A stretch of DNA of 64,000 bases from Variovorax flavidus. Lineage in GTDB: Bacteria; Pseudomonadota; Gammaproteobacteria; Burkholderiales; Burkholderiaceae_C. The DNA is taken from assembly GCF_030317145.1 (NCBI RefSeq), contig NZ_JASZYE010000003.1:496001-560000 (forward strand), read 5' to 3'. A program made the position numbers and the translations under genes. Under the pieces are notes generated by a model. It worked only from the letters and a program-made list of their open reading frames with translations. It did no database searches and was not told where the DNA came from. Below are positions 50,057-58,017 of the stretch, in pieces; within the stretch, counting starts at the first letter, position 1, and every line of letters starts with the position of its first letter.

Positions 50057-51847
50057 TCAGAAGGATTCGAGAGCGAGCGCGGTGACGCTTTCCGCTCCGT
50101 CGACGATGCTGTCGCGAAGGCCTGGCGCCTTGTTCAGGATGTGCTCGGCGTAGAAGCGCGCGGTGGCGACCTTCGCTTTCATGAAGGCCACGTCGGTGCC
50201 TGCCTTTGCCAGGTCCTCCGCGATCAGCAGCGAGCGCGCGAGCTGCCAGCCGGCCACCACGTTACCCGCGAGCATCAGGTAAGGCACGCTGCCCGCAAAC
50301 ACGGCATTGGGTGACGCCTTGGTCTGGCCCGCCACGAACTCGACCACGTCGACGAAGGCTTCGCGTGCGCCCTTCAGGCGCCTGGCCATCGCCAACGCAT
50401 CGGGCGTGTCGCGCTTCGCGAGTTCGGCTTCGGTCTTCTCGATCTGCGCGGCAATCGCCTTCGCGGTCTGTCCGCCGTCACGCGCGGTCTTGCGGCCCAC
50501 GAGGTCGTTGGCCTGGATCGCGGTCGTGCCTTCGTAGATCGTCAGGATCTTGGCGTCGCGCAGGTACTGCGCCGCACCGGTCTCCTCGATGAAGCCCATG
50601 CCGCCGTGCACCTGCACGCCAAGCGAGGCGACTTCCAGGCTCATCTCGGTGCTGTAGCCCTTGACCAGCGGTACCAGGTATTCATAGAAGGCCTGGTTCT
50701 GCTTGCGCGTGTCGGCATCGGCGTGGTGGTGCGCCGCGTCGTAGGCAGCAGCCGCCACGGTGGCCATCGCGCGGCAACCTTCCGTGTAGGCACGCATCGT
50801 CATCAGCATGCGCTTCACGTCGGGGTGATGAATGATCGGCGCGCTGGCGTTGATCGAGCCATCGACCGGACGGCTTTGCACGCGGTCCTTGGCGTAGGCC
50901 ACCGCGTGCTGGTAAGCGCGCTCGGCGATCGCGATGCCCTGCATGCCCACGGCGTAGCGGGCCGAATTCATCATGATGAACATGTACTCGAGGCCGCGGT
51001 TTTCCTGGCCGACGAGATAGCCCACCGCGCCGCCATGGTCGCCGTATTGGAGAACGGCAGTCGGCGAGGCCTTGATGCCCAGCTTGTGCTCGATGCTCAC
51101 GCAATGCACGTCGTTGCGTGCGCCCAGCGAGCCGTCCTTGTTCACGAGGAACTTGGGCACCACGAACAGGCTGATGCCCTTGACGCCTTCGGGTGCCCCG
51201 GTCACGCGCGCCAGCACGAGATGCACGATGTTCTCGGCCATGTCGTGCTCACCGTAGGTGATGAAGATCTTGGTGCCGAACACCTTGTAGGTGCCATCGG
51301 GCTGCGGCTCGGCACGGCTGCGCACCATCGCGAGGTCGCTGCCGGCTTGCGGCTCGGTCAGGTTCATCGTGCCGGTCCACTGGCCGCTCACGAGCTTCTC
51401 GAGATAGGTCGCCTTGAGCTCGTCGGAGCCGGCGGTGAGCAGTGCCTCGGTGGCGCCGTCGGTCAGCAGCGGGCACAGTGCGAAGCTCATGTTGGCCGAA
51501 TTCAGCATCTCGCCGCATGCGGCGCCGATCGTCTTGGGCAGTCCCTGTCCACCGAACTCGGCCGGATGCTGGAGGCCTTGCCAGCCGCCTGCGACGTATT
51601 GTGCGAAGGCTTCCTTGAAGCCGGCCGTGGTCGTGACCTTGCCGTCCTTGAACGAGGACGGGTCCCGATCGCCCGCCACATTGAGCGGTGCGACCACGTC
51701 CTGGTTGAAGCGCGCGCATTCTTCAAGCACGGCCTGTGCGGTTTCGAGGCCGGCTTCTTCGAGGCCCGGCATCTGCGACACCTGCGCGATGTTCGCGAGG
51801 TGTTCGATGTCGAACAGCATGTCCTTGAGGGGAGCGATGTAGCTCAT
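50057..51847 (-). CDS. Acyl-CoA dehydrogenase, long form (DmdC/FadE-like)
   Basis: 596 residues, the size of the long acyl-CoA dehydrogenases with an extra C-terminal helical domain. FAD/substrate segments: MNLTEPQAGSDLAMVRSRA, KIFITYGEHDMAENIVHLVLAR, VSIEHKLGIKASPTAVLQYGD and VHGGMGFIEETGAAQYLRDAKILTIYEGTTAIQAND, with the catalytic Glu in IYEGTT. It dehydrogenates an acyl-CoA (fatty acid or 3-methylthiopropionyl-CoA) and passes electrons to ETF, whose genes lie just upstream on the same strand. The substrate cannot be fixed from sequence. Confidence 0.93.
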   Translation of the reverse strand: MSYIAPLKDMLFDIEHLANIAQVSQMPGLEEAGLETAQAVLEECARFNQDVVAPLNVAGDRDPSSFKDGKVTTTAGFKEAFAQYVAGGWQGLQHPAEFGGQGLPKTIGAACGEMLNSANMSFALCPLLTDGATEALLTAGSDELKATYLEKLVSGQWTGTMNLTEPQAGSDLAMVRSRAEPQPDGTYKVFGTKIFITYGEHDMAENIVHLVLARVTGAPEGVKGISLFVVPKFLVNKDGSLGARNDVHCVSIEHKLGIKASPTAVLQYGDHGGAVGYLVGQENRGLEYMFIMMNSARYAVGMQGIAIAERAYQHAVAYAKDRVQSRPVDGSINASAPIIHHPDVKRMLMTMRAYTEGCRAMATVAAAAYDAAHHHADADTRKQNQAFYEYLVPLVKGYSTEMSLEVASLGVQVHGGMGFIEETGAAQYLRDAKILTIYEGTTAIQANDLVGRKTARDGGQTAKAIAAQIEKTEAELAKRDTPDALAMARRLKGAREAFVDVVEFVAGQTKASPNAVFAGSVPYLMLAGNVVAGWQLARSLLIAEDLAKAGTDVAFMKAKVATARFYAEHILNKAPGLRDSIVDGAESVTALALESF

Positions 51848-51944
51848 GTTTGTCTCCTGTGGCCTTTTGGGGCCGAACGCGAACCGATGTGAAAAAGGGC
51901 ATCGCGAACGATGCCCTTTGGCTCGAACATCGAGTGGGTCTATC

Positions 51945-52880
51945 TCACAGTGCCTTGACCAGTTCCGGCACGGCCGTGAACAGGTCAGCCACGAGGCCGT
52001 AGTCGGCCACGCTGAAGATCGGCGCTTCTTCGTCCTTGTTGATCGCCACGATCACCTTGGAGTCCTTCATGCCCGCCAGATGCTGGATCGCGCCCGAGAT
52101 ACCCGCTGCGATGTACAGCTGTGGCGCCACGATCTTGCCGGTCTGGCCCACTTGCCAGTCGTTCGGCGCGTAGCCTGCGTCCACCGCGGCGCGGCTCGCG
52201 CCGAGGCCTGCGTTGAGCTTGTCCGCGAGAGGCGCCATCACCTCGGTGAACTTCTCCGCGCTGCCCAGTGCCCGGCCGCCCGAGACGATGATCTTGGCTG
52301 CCGTCAGCTCAGGGCGTTCGCTCTTGGTGACTTCGCGGCCCACGAAGCTCGACTTGCCGCTGTCGGCCACGCCGTCCACGGTTTCCACCGCTGCGCTGCC
52401 GCCGGTCGCCGCTGCCGGGTCGAAGCCCGTGGTGCGCACGGTCACGACCTTGATGGCGTCGCTGCTTTGCACGATGGCGATGGCGTTGCCCGCATAGATC
52501 GGGCGCTCGAAGGTGTCGGGGCTGTCGACCTTGGTGATGTCGCTGATCTGGGCCACATCCAGCTTGGCGGCCACGCGCGGTGCGACGTTCTTGCCGTTGG
52601 CCGTGGCCGGGAACAGGATGTGGCTGTAGTTCTTCGCAATCGCCAGCACCTGGGCTGCGACGTTCTCCGCGAGGTTCTCGGCCAGGCTGGCGCTGTCGGC
52701 CACGATCACCTTGGCAACGCCCGCCACCTGGGCGGCGGCCTTGGCGGCTTCAGCGGCATTCGCTCCAGCCACCAGCACGTGGACATCGCCGCTCGCACAG
52801 GCAATGCCTGCGGTCACGGTGTTCAGGGTCGCCGGCTTGAGCGTGGCGTGGTCGTGTTCGGCAATAACAAGTACGGTCAT
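51945..52880 (-). CDS. etfA: Electron transfer flavoprotein alpha subunit
   Basis: 311 residues. The C-terminal FAD domain has the EtfA signature segments KIIVSGGRALGSAEKFTEV, GASRAAVDAGYAPNDWQVGQTGKIVAPQLYIAAGISGAIQHLAGM and VIVAINKDEEAPIFSVADYGLV. The N-terminal domain is the usual alpha/beta fold. With EtfB it carries electrons from acyl-CoA dehydrogenases to the quinone pool. It follows etfB by two bases and precedes an acyl-CoA dehydrogenase gene, a logical unit. Confidence 0.97.
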   Translation of the reverse strand: MTVLVIAEHDHATLKPATLNTVTAGIACASGDVHVLVAGANAAEAAKAAAQVAGVAKVIVADSASLAENLAENVAAQVLAIAKNYSHILFPATANGKNVAPRVAAKLDVAQISDITKVDSPDTFERPIYAGNAIAIVQSSDAIKVVTVRTTGFDPAAATGGSAAVETVDGVADSGKSSFVGREVTKSERPELTAAKIIVSGGRALGSAEKFTEVMAPLADKLNAGLGASRAAVDAGYAPNDWQVGQTGKIVAPQLYIAAGISGAIQHLAGMKDSKVIVAINKDEEAPIFSVADYGLVADLFTAVPELVKAL

Positions 52881-52882
52881 GA

Positions 52883-53632
52883 TCAGATCACCTTGGCTTC
52901 GTTCTTCAGCTTGTCCACCAGCGTGGCGACATCAGGCACCTTGATGCCGGCACCCCGCTTCGGCGGCTCGCTGACCTTCAGGGTCTTCAGGCGCGGCTTG
53001 ACGTCCACGCCGAGGTCTTCGGGCTTGACGGTGTCGAGCTGCTTCTTCTTGGCCTTCATGATGTTGGGCAAGGTCACGTAGCGCGGCTCGTTCAGGCGCA
53101 GGTCGGTGGTGATGACTGCGGGCAACGACAGGGAGATGGTCTCCAGGCCGCCGTCCACTTCACGGGTCACGCTGACCTTGTCGCCCGAGACTTCGACCTT
53201 GGAGGCAAAAGTCGCTTGCGGCAGATCGCCCAGCGCAGCCAGCATCTGGCCGGTCTGGTTGGCGTCGTCGTCGATCGCCTGCTTGCCCAGGATGATCAGC
53301 TGGGGCTGTTCCTTGTCGACCAGCGCCTTCAGCAGCTTGGCAACGGCCAGCGGCTGGAGTTCTTCGGTGGTCTCGACCAGGATGCCGCGATCTGCACCGA
53401 TGGCCATGGCCGTGCGCAGGGTCTCCTGGCACTTCGCATCGCCGCACGAGACAGCGATGATTTCCGTGGCAACGCCCTTCTCCTTCAGGCGCACCGCCTC
53501 TTCGACGGCGATCTCGTCGAAGGGGTTCATGCTCATCTTGACGTTGGCGATGTCCACACCGGTGCCGTCGCTCTTGACGCGCACCTTCACGTTGTAGTCG
53601 ACGACCCGCTTGACGGGGACCAGGATCTTCAT
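52883..53632 (-). CDS. etfB: Electron transfer flavoprotein beta subunit
   Basis: 249 residues. EtfB landmarks: KILVPVKRVVDYNVKVRVK at the N-terminus, SMNPFDEIAVEEAVRLKEKG, LIILGKQAIDDDANQTGQMLAALGDLPQATFA near residue 120 (the AMP-site region) and VTREVDGGLETISLSLPAVITTDLRLNEPRY, the family signature. It is the first gene of the etfBA unit; a consensus TATAAT box lies about 140 bases upstream. Confidence 0.97.
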   Translation of the reverse strand: MKILVPVKRVVDYNVKVRVKSDGTGVDIANVKMSMNPFDEIAVEEAVRLKEKGVATEIIAVSCGDAKCQETLRTAMAIGADRGILVETTEELQPLAVAKLLKALVDKEQPQLIILGKQAIDDDANQTGQMLAALGDLPQATFASKVEVSGDKVSVTREVDGGLETISLSLPAVITTDLRLNEPRYVTLPNIMKAKKKQLDTVKPEDLGVDVKPRLKTLKVSEPPKRGAGIKVPDVATLVDKLKNEAKVI

Positions 53633-53772
53633 TGGTTTGACTCCATTGAATTGCGAAACCGGGGGGGTGCAGGGCAGCCGGAGATTTTAGGCGCCGGCCT
53701 CTGCGCGAACTGTCCATTTCAATCAGGGCACACCGTCGGCGCCTCAAAAACGAACGATCGTGCTTTTTTGCA

Positions 53773-53778
53773 ATTATA
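53773..53778 (-). promoter_or_regulatory. -10 box of the etfBA promoter
   Basis: On the minus strand CCTATAATTGC gives a perfect TATAAT that overlaps the TAA stop of the MscS gene. No good -35 is seen at 17 bases. It leaves an untranslated leader of about 135 bases before etfB containing A/T runs around GCACGATCGTTCG. Confidence 0.5.
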
Positions 53779-55054
53779 GGCGAGGCTGATCCGCCGGAAT
53801 CACAACAGGTGGTAACGATTCGACGCGCACCACCCGCTGGGGGCCGGCCACAACGATGCCGGCTTCGCGCAGCCCCTGAAGAATCGCGATGTTGATGGCG
53901 GAGCGAAGGTTGTCTCGCCCCTTGTCCGGATCGGACACCCAGAGGTTGAGGCTGAACTCCAATCCGTCCGGCACGAAGTTGAGCAGGAAGGCAACCGGCG
54001 CGGGATCGGTCATCACGCGCGGCTGCGCGGCCGCTGCCGCACACAGGATCGCCTGCACTTTCGCGACGTCGCTGTCGTAGCCCACCACGATGTTGGTCGT
54101 GATGTTGAACTTGAGATCGGCCAGCGAAAGGTTCTCGACCCGGCTCGTGATGAGCGATTCGTTGGGCACGATCGATTCGCGCCCGTTGCCCGCCCGCACC
54201 AGCGTGTAGCGCGTCTTGATATCGGTGATGCGGCCTTCGAAGCCGTCGACCCGCACGTTGTCGCCGATACGGATCGACCGTTCGAGCAGGATCACAAAAC
54301 CGCTGACATAGTTGGCCGCAAGCTTCTGCAAGCCGAAACCCAGACCGACGCCCAATGCACCGCCCAGCACCGACAGGGCCGTCAGATCGACCCCCACCGC
54401 CGACAAGGCGAACAGCAGGCCGATCAACAACAGAAAGGCGCGGATTGCATTCGACGCCACCTTGCGCATCGAAAGGTCGTGCACCGCCTCTCGCAGGATG
54501 CGGTTCTCGATGGTCGACGAAATCCAGAGCGCGATCACGAGCACCAACCCGGCCGACAGCAATCCGTCGAGGATCGTGCGCAGGCTCACCCGCGTCCGGC
54601 CGAAGGCCAGCGTGATCTCGTCGAGTTCCGCCAGCACCGGCGGCAACAACCCGACAATCCAGAGCACGGCTCCGATCCACGCGAACCACCAGATGGTCCG
54701 CTCCACGAGCCGCGCCATGGCCGACGCCGGAAACACGGCCCGAAGCACGAGCGCGAAGAAGCGAATCACCGCGAGCGAGACGAACACCGACACCGCGATG
54801 CGCAACACCAGCACCGGCTGGAAGGTCAATGTCGCGCGGCGCGCAAGATCGGTGAGCACCAGCGCCAGCAACGGGAACAGCACGCCATCGAAGGTCCGCG
54901 TGCCGAACCAGATCGAATCCTTCGGCTGGTCGCGTCCGAACCACCGGCAGGTCGCCCAGGCAACTCCGACGCATGCGACCAGCACGACCACTTCGATCCA
55001 CACGCCCCGCGCATGGATTTCGCTGAATCTTTGGGTAAAGACGCTGAAATCCAT
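53774..55054 (-). CDS. MscS-family mechanosensitive ion channel
   Basis: 426 residues. Several N-terminal membrane helices (about residues 15-200) are followed by the MscS pore helix and beta domain: LSVLGGALGVGLGFGLQKLAANYVSGFVILLERSIRIGDNVRVDGFEGRITDIKTRYT near residue 230-290, the family core. A cytoplasmic alpha/beta domain follows. It opens on membrane tension to release solutes on osmotic downshift. The extra N-terminal helices place it with the larger, MscM/YbdG-like members. Confidence 0.92.
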   Translation of the reverse strand: MDFSVFTQRFSEIHARGVWIEVVVLVACVGVAWATCRWFGRDQPKDSIWFGTRTFDGVLFPLLALVLTDLARRATLTFQPVLVLRIAVSVFVSLAVIRFFALVLRAVFPASAMARLVERTIWWFAWIGAVLWIVGLLPPVLAELDEITLAFGRTRVSLRTILDGLLSAGLVLVIALWISSTIENRILREAVHDLSMRKVASNAIRAFLLLIGLLFALSAVGVDLTALSVLGGALGVGLGFGLQKLAANYVSGFVILLERSIRIGDNVRVDGFEGRITDIKTRYTLVRAGNGRESIVPNESLITSRVENLSLADLKFNITTNIVVGYDSDVAKVQAILCAAAAAQPRVMTDPAPVAFLLNFVPDGLEFSLNLWVSDPDKGRDNLRSAINIAILQGLREAGIVVAGPQRVVRVESLPPVVIPADQPRL

Positions 55055-55063
55055 CGGTCCGGG

Positions 55064-56017
55064 CTAGAGATCCGCCAGCACCCGCAGATGCTCTTCGACG
55101 CTGCGGGCCAAAGCGTCCAGGTTGTAGCCCCCTTCGAGCATCGAGACGATGCGGCCCTTGGAATGCCGCCGTGCCACGTCCACGATGCGGCTCGTGATCC
55201 AGCCGAAGTCCTGCTCGTTGAGCCGGAGTTGGCCCAAGTCGTCGTCACGGTGCGCATCGAAACCGGCGCTCACGAAGATCATTTCCGGCTTGAACTCCTC
55301 AAGCCGCGGCATCCAGCAGGCCTCGATCAGTTCGCGTACATCCATGCCGCGCGTGTACGCCGGCACCGGCAGGTTGAGCATGTTGGGCGCCGGATGCTCC
55401 GTACCGCTGTACGGATAGAACGGGTGCTGGAAGATGCCGACCATCAGCACGCGAGGGTCGTTGCTCAGGATGTCCTCGGTGCCGTTGCCATGGTGCACGT
55501 CGAAGTCGACGATGGCGACGCGTTCGAGCCCATGCTCCTCGATCGCATGGCGCGCGGCGATCGCGACGTTGTTATAGAAGCAGAAACCCATCGCCTTGTC
55601 GCGGCAGGCATGGTGGCCGGGCGGGCGCACCGCACAGAACGCGTTGTCGATCTCACCCGCCATCACTGCATCGGTCGCCGCGATCGCGGCACCGGCGGCG
55701 CGGCGTGCGGCCAGCACGGTGAACCGGGTCAGCATGGTGTCGGGGTCGATCTGCGCATGGTCCGGGCCACCGGCCGGGGCGTCCTCGATCAGCCGCTGGC
55801 TCAGCGCTTCGAGGTGCTCCATGTGCGCAACGCTGTGGGCGCGGGTGATCTGCGGGAGCGTGGCGAGCGGCACTTCACCGCGTTGCAATGCGTCGCCGAC
55901 GCCGGTGACGAGCAATCTGTCCTCGATCGCGTCGAGCCTCGCAGGGCACTCCGGATGGCCGGCCCCCATGTCGTGCTTCCAGCAATCGCGGTGTGTGAAA
56001 TAGCCAGTTTTACCCAT
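55064..56017 (-). CDS. Histone deacetylase-like amidohydrolase
   Basis: 317 residues, arginase/deacetylase fold. Zinc and catalytic motifs are complete: RPPGHHACRDKAMGFCFYNNVAIAA, VDFDVHHGNGTEDI and SAGFDAHRDDDLGQL, with MLEGGYNLDAL near the end. Bacterial members act on acetylated polyamines, acetoin-linked proteins or other amides; the substrate is not known here. It is ten bases from the MscS gene on the same strand and divergent from the MoxR operon across 63 bases. Confidence 0.93.
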   Translation of the reverse strand: MGKTGYFTHRDCWKHDMGAGHPECPARLDAIEDRLLVTGVGDALQRGEVPLATLPQITRAHSVAHMEHLEALSQRLIEDAPAGGPDHAQIDPDTMLTRFTVLAARRAAGAAIAATDAVMAGEIDNAFCAVRPPGHHACRDKAMGFCFYNNVAIAARHAIEEHGLERVAIVDFDVHHGNGTEDILSNDPRVLMVGIFQHPFYPYSGTEHPAPNMLNLPVPAYTRGMDVRELIEACWMPRLEEFKPEMIFVSAGFDAHRDDDLGQLRLNEQDFGWITSRIVDVARRHSKGRIVSMLEGGYNLDALARSVEEHLRVLADL

Positions 56018-56080
56018 GGATCGAATCGCCTCGTAGCCTCACGCGGCATGGGGCCGCAAGGCTTACGGTATTGTTTGCAT

Positions 56081-57013
56081 ATGGATACAAAAATGGACGT
56101 CGCCGCGAAGCTCGCCAGTTTGCTCGGTCAGCTTAACACGGTGATCGTGGGCAAAGAGGCGCAAGTACGCGACTGTGTGGCCTGTCTGCTGGCGGGCGGC
56201 CACCTGCTGATCGAGGACGTTCCGGGGGTCGGCAAGACCACCCTGGCGCATGCGCTCTCGCACACCTTCGGGCTGCAGTTTTCACGGGTGCAGTTCACGG
56301 CCGACCTGATGCCGGGCGATCTTTCGGGCGTAGCGATCTACGACCGGGGCCAGCAGGCCTTCGTGTTTCACCCCGGCCCCATCTTTGCCCAGGTACTGCT
56401 GGCGGACGAAATCAACCGCGCGAGCCCCAAGACCCAGAGCGCCCTGCTCGAGGCCATGGAAGAGAAGCAGGTCACCGTCGAAGGCGAGACGCGACCGCTT
56501 CCCACGCCCTTCTTCGTGATCGCCACGCAGAATCCGCACGACCAGCTGGGCACTTTCGCACTGCCGGAATCGCAGCTCGACCGTTTCCTGATGCGTATCT
56601 CGCTCGGCTACCCTGACCGCGCCGCCGAACGCGAGTTGCTCGCCGGTGCCGATCGGCGCGAGATGCTCGCATCGCTGCCCGCCTTGCTGACCGCGGGCGA
56701 ACTCACGGCACTGCAGCAGCGCGTGCTGCAGGTGCATGCTGCCGAGCCCCTGCTCAACTATGTGCAGGACCTGATTGCCGCGACGCGTTCCGGCCGCTGG
56801 TTCTTGCAAGGCCTTTCGCCGCGCGCGGGCATTGCCGTGCTGCGCGCTGCCAAGGCGCAGGCGCTGCTGGCCAACCGCGACTACGTCGCACCCGACGACG
56901 TGCAGGCGGTGCTCCCGCAAACCATCGCGCACCGCCTGACGCCCGTCGGCGACGCCGGACGCGGCGCGGTCGAGCAGGTTCGCGCCATGACCGCGGCGGT
57001 ACCACTGCCGTGA
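56081..57013 (+). CDS. MoxR-family AAA ATPase
   Basis: 310 residues from the ATG at 56081; a second ATG at 56093 is in frame and no strong ribosome site is seen for either. Walker A IEDVPGVGKTT (residues 49-54 core), Walker B QVLLADEINRASPKTQ with Asp109-Glu110, sensor region VIATQNPHDQLGTFALPESQLDRF, and the lid domain beyond residue 200. MoxR ATPases act as chaperones that help assemble or activate partner complexes, usually with a DUF58 protein as encoded next. GTGA overlap couples the two. Confidence 0.93.
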   Translation: MDTKMDVAAKLASLLGQLNTVIVGKEAQVRDCVACLLAGGHLLIEDVPGVGKTTLAHALSHTFGLQFSRVQFTADLMPGDLSGVAIYDRGQQAFVFHPGPIFAQVLLADEINRASPKTQSALLEAMEEKQVTVEGETRPLPTPFFVIATQNPHDQLGTFALPESQLDRFLMRISLGYPDRAAERELLAGADRREMLASLPALLTAGELTALQQRVLQVHAAEPLLNYVQDLIAATRSGRWFLQGLSPRAGIAVLRAAKAQALLANRDYVAPDDVQAVLPQTIAHRLTPVGDAGRGAVEQVRAMTAAVPLP

Positions 57014-58017
57014 AGGCCCCGGCGCTGGCCCGCGCGCAGATCGCGCGCCCCTTCGCGCCGCTGCGTTCGCGTATCGACCGTTGGTTCCTGTCGCGCCGAC
57101 CACCGTCGGACACGCTCGAACTCACCCAGCGCAACGTCTACATCTTGCCGACCAAGGCGGGCTGGATGCTGGCGGCCACCCTGCTCCTGCTGCTGATCGC
57201 GTCGATCAACTATCAGCTCAACCTCGGCTACCTGCTGACCTTTCTCCTGGCTGGCAGCGTGGCGGTCGGCATGCACGTGTGCCACGGCACGCTGCGTGGA
57301 CTTGCGATGCGCCTCATCCCGCCTGACGCCCAGTACGCGGGCGCGGCCGCCGTCTTTCGCGTAGTACTGAACAACGCCCGGCGCACGACGCGCTACGGCA
57401 TCGGCCTGGCCGTCCACCGCAGCGGGCAATGGTCGTGGAGCGACGTCCCCGCCCAAGGGAGCGCCACGGTCGAGGTGGCGTTCAGGCCCGAACGCCGCGG
57501 GCTCCATCCCGTACCGACGCTCACGGCGGAAACCCGCTTTCCGCTGGGCACCTTCAGGGTGTGGACGATCTGGCGGCCGGCGTCGCAGATGCTCGTGTAC
57601 CCCGCTCCCGAAACGAATCCACCGCCGCTGCCCGCCGGCGAGCCGCTGGCCGGGCAGGCTGCTTCGGCCCCGGCGCGCACCCACCTGGCGGGCGAATACG
57701 ACGGCGTTCGCGCCTACCGGCGCGGCGACCCGCTGAAACTCGTCGTCTGGAAACGTGCCGCGCAAGCCCAGGCCAGGGGCTCCGAGGACCTGGTCAGCAG
57801 GGACACACAGCAGGCGCAGCGCCAGGAACTCTGGCTGGATGCGCAAGGCGCCGGCCTGCCCGGCACCGAGGCGCGCCTGTCCCGCCTGTGCGCCTGGGTG
57901 CTCATGGCCGATCGCCTGGGCGTCGACTACGGACTGCGCGTTGCCGGGCGCACCGTTGCGCCGTCGCAGGGCGAAGCGCACAAGCGGCGGTGCCTGGAGG
58001 TGCTGGCGGTATGTTGA
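57010..58017 (+). CDS. DUF58-domain membrane protein
   Basis: 335 residues, GTG start overlapping the moxR stop. Two membrane helices at about 50-90 (AGWMLAATLLLLLIASINYQLNLGYLLTFLLAG), then a periplasmic or cytosolic beta region and the DUF58 signature GEYDGVRAYRRGDPLKLVVWKRAAQA near residue 230. The DUF58 family resembles von Willebrand A folds and partners MoxR ATPases. Here it belongs to the moxR-DUF58-transglutaminase set common in proteobacteria, possibly acting on envelope proteins. It overlaps the next start by seven bases. Confidence 0.92.
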   Translation: MKAPALARAQIARPFAPLRSRIDRWFLSRRPPSDTLELTQRNVYILPTKAGWMLAATLLLLLIASINYQLNLGYLLTFLLAGSVAVGMHVCHGTLRGLAMRLIPPDAQYAGAAAVFRVVLNNARRTTRYGIGLAVHRSGQWSWSDVPAQGSATVEVAFRPERRGLHPVPTLTAETRFPLGTFRVWTIWRPASQMLVYPAPETNPPPLPAGEPLAGQAASAPARTHLAGEYDGVRAYRRGDPLKLVVWKRAAQAQARGSEDLVSRDTQQAQRQELWLDAQGAGLPGTEARLSRLCAWVLMADRLGVDYGLRVAGRTVAPSQGEAHKRRCLEVLAVC

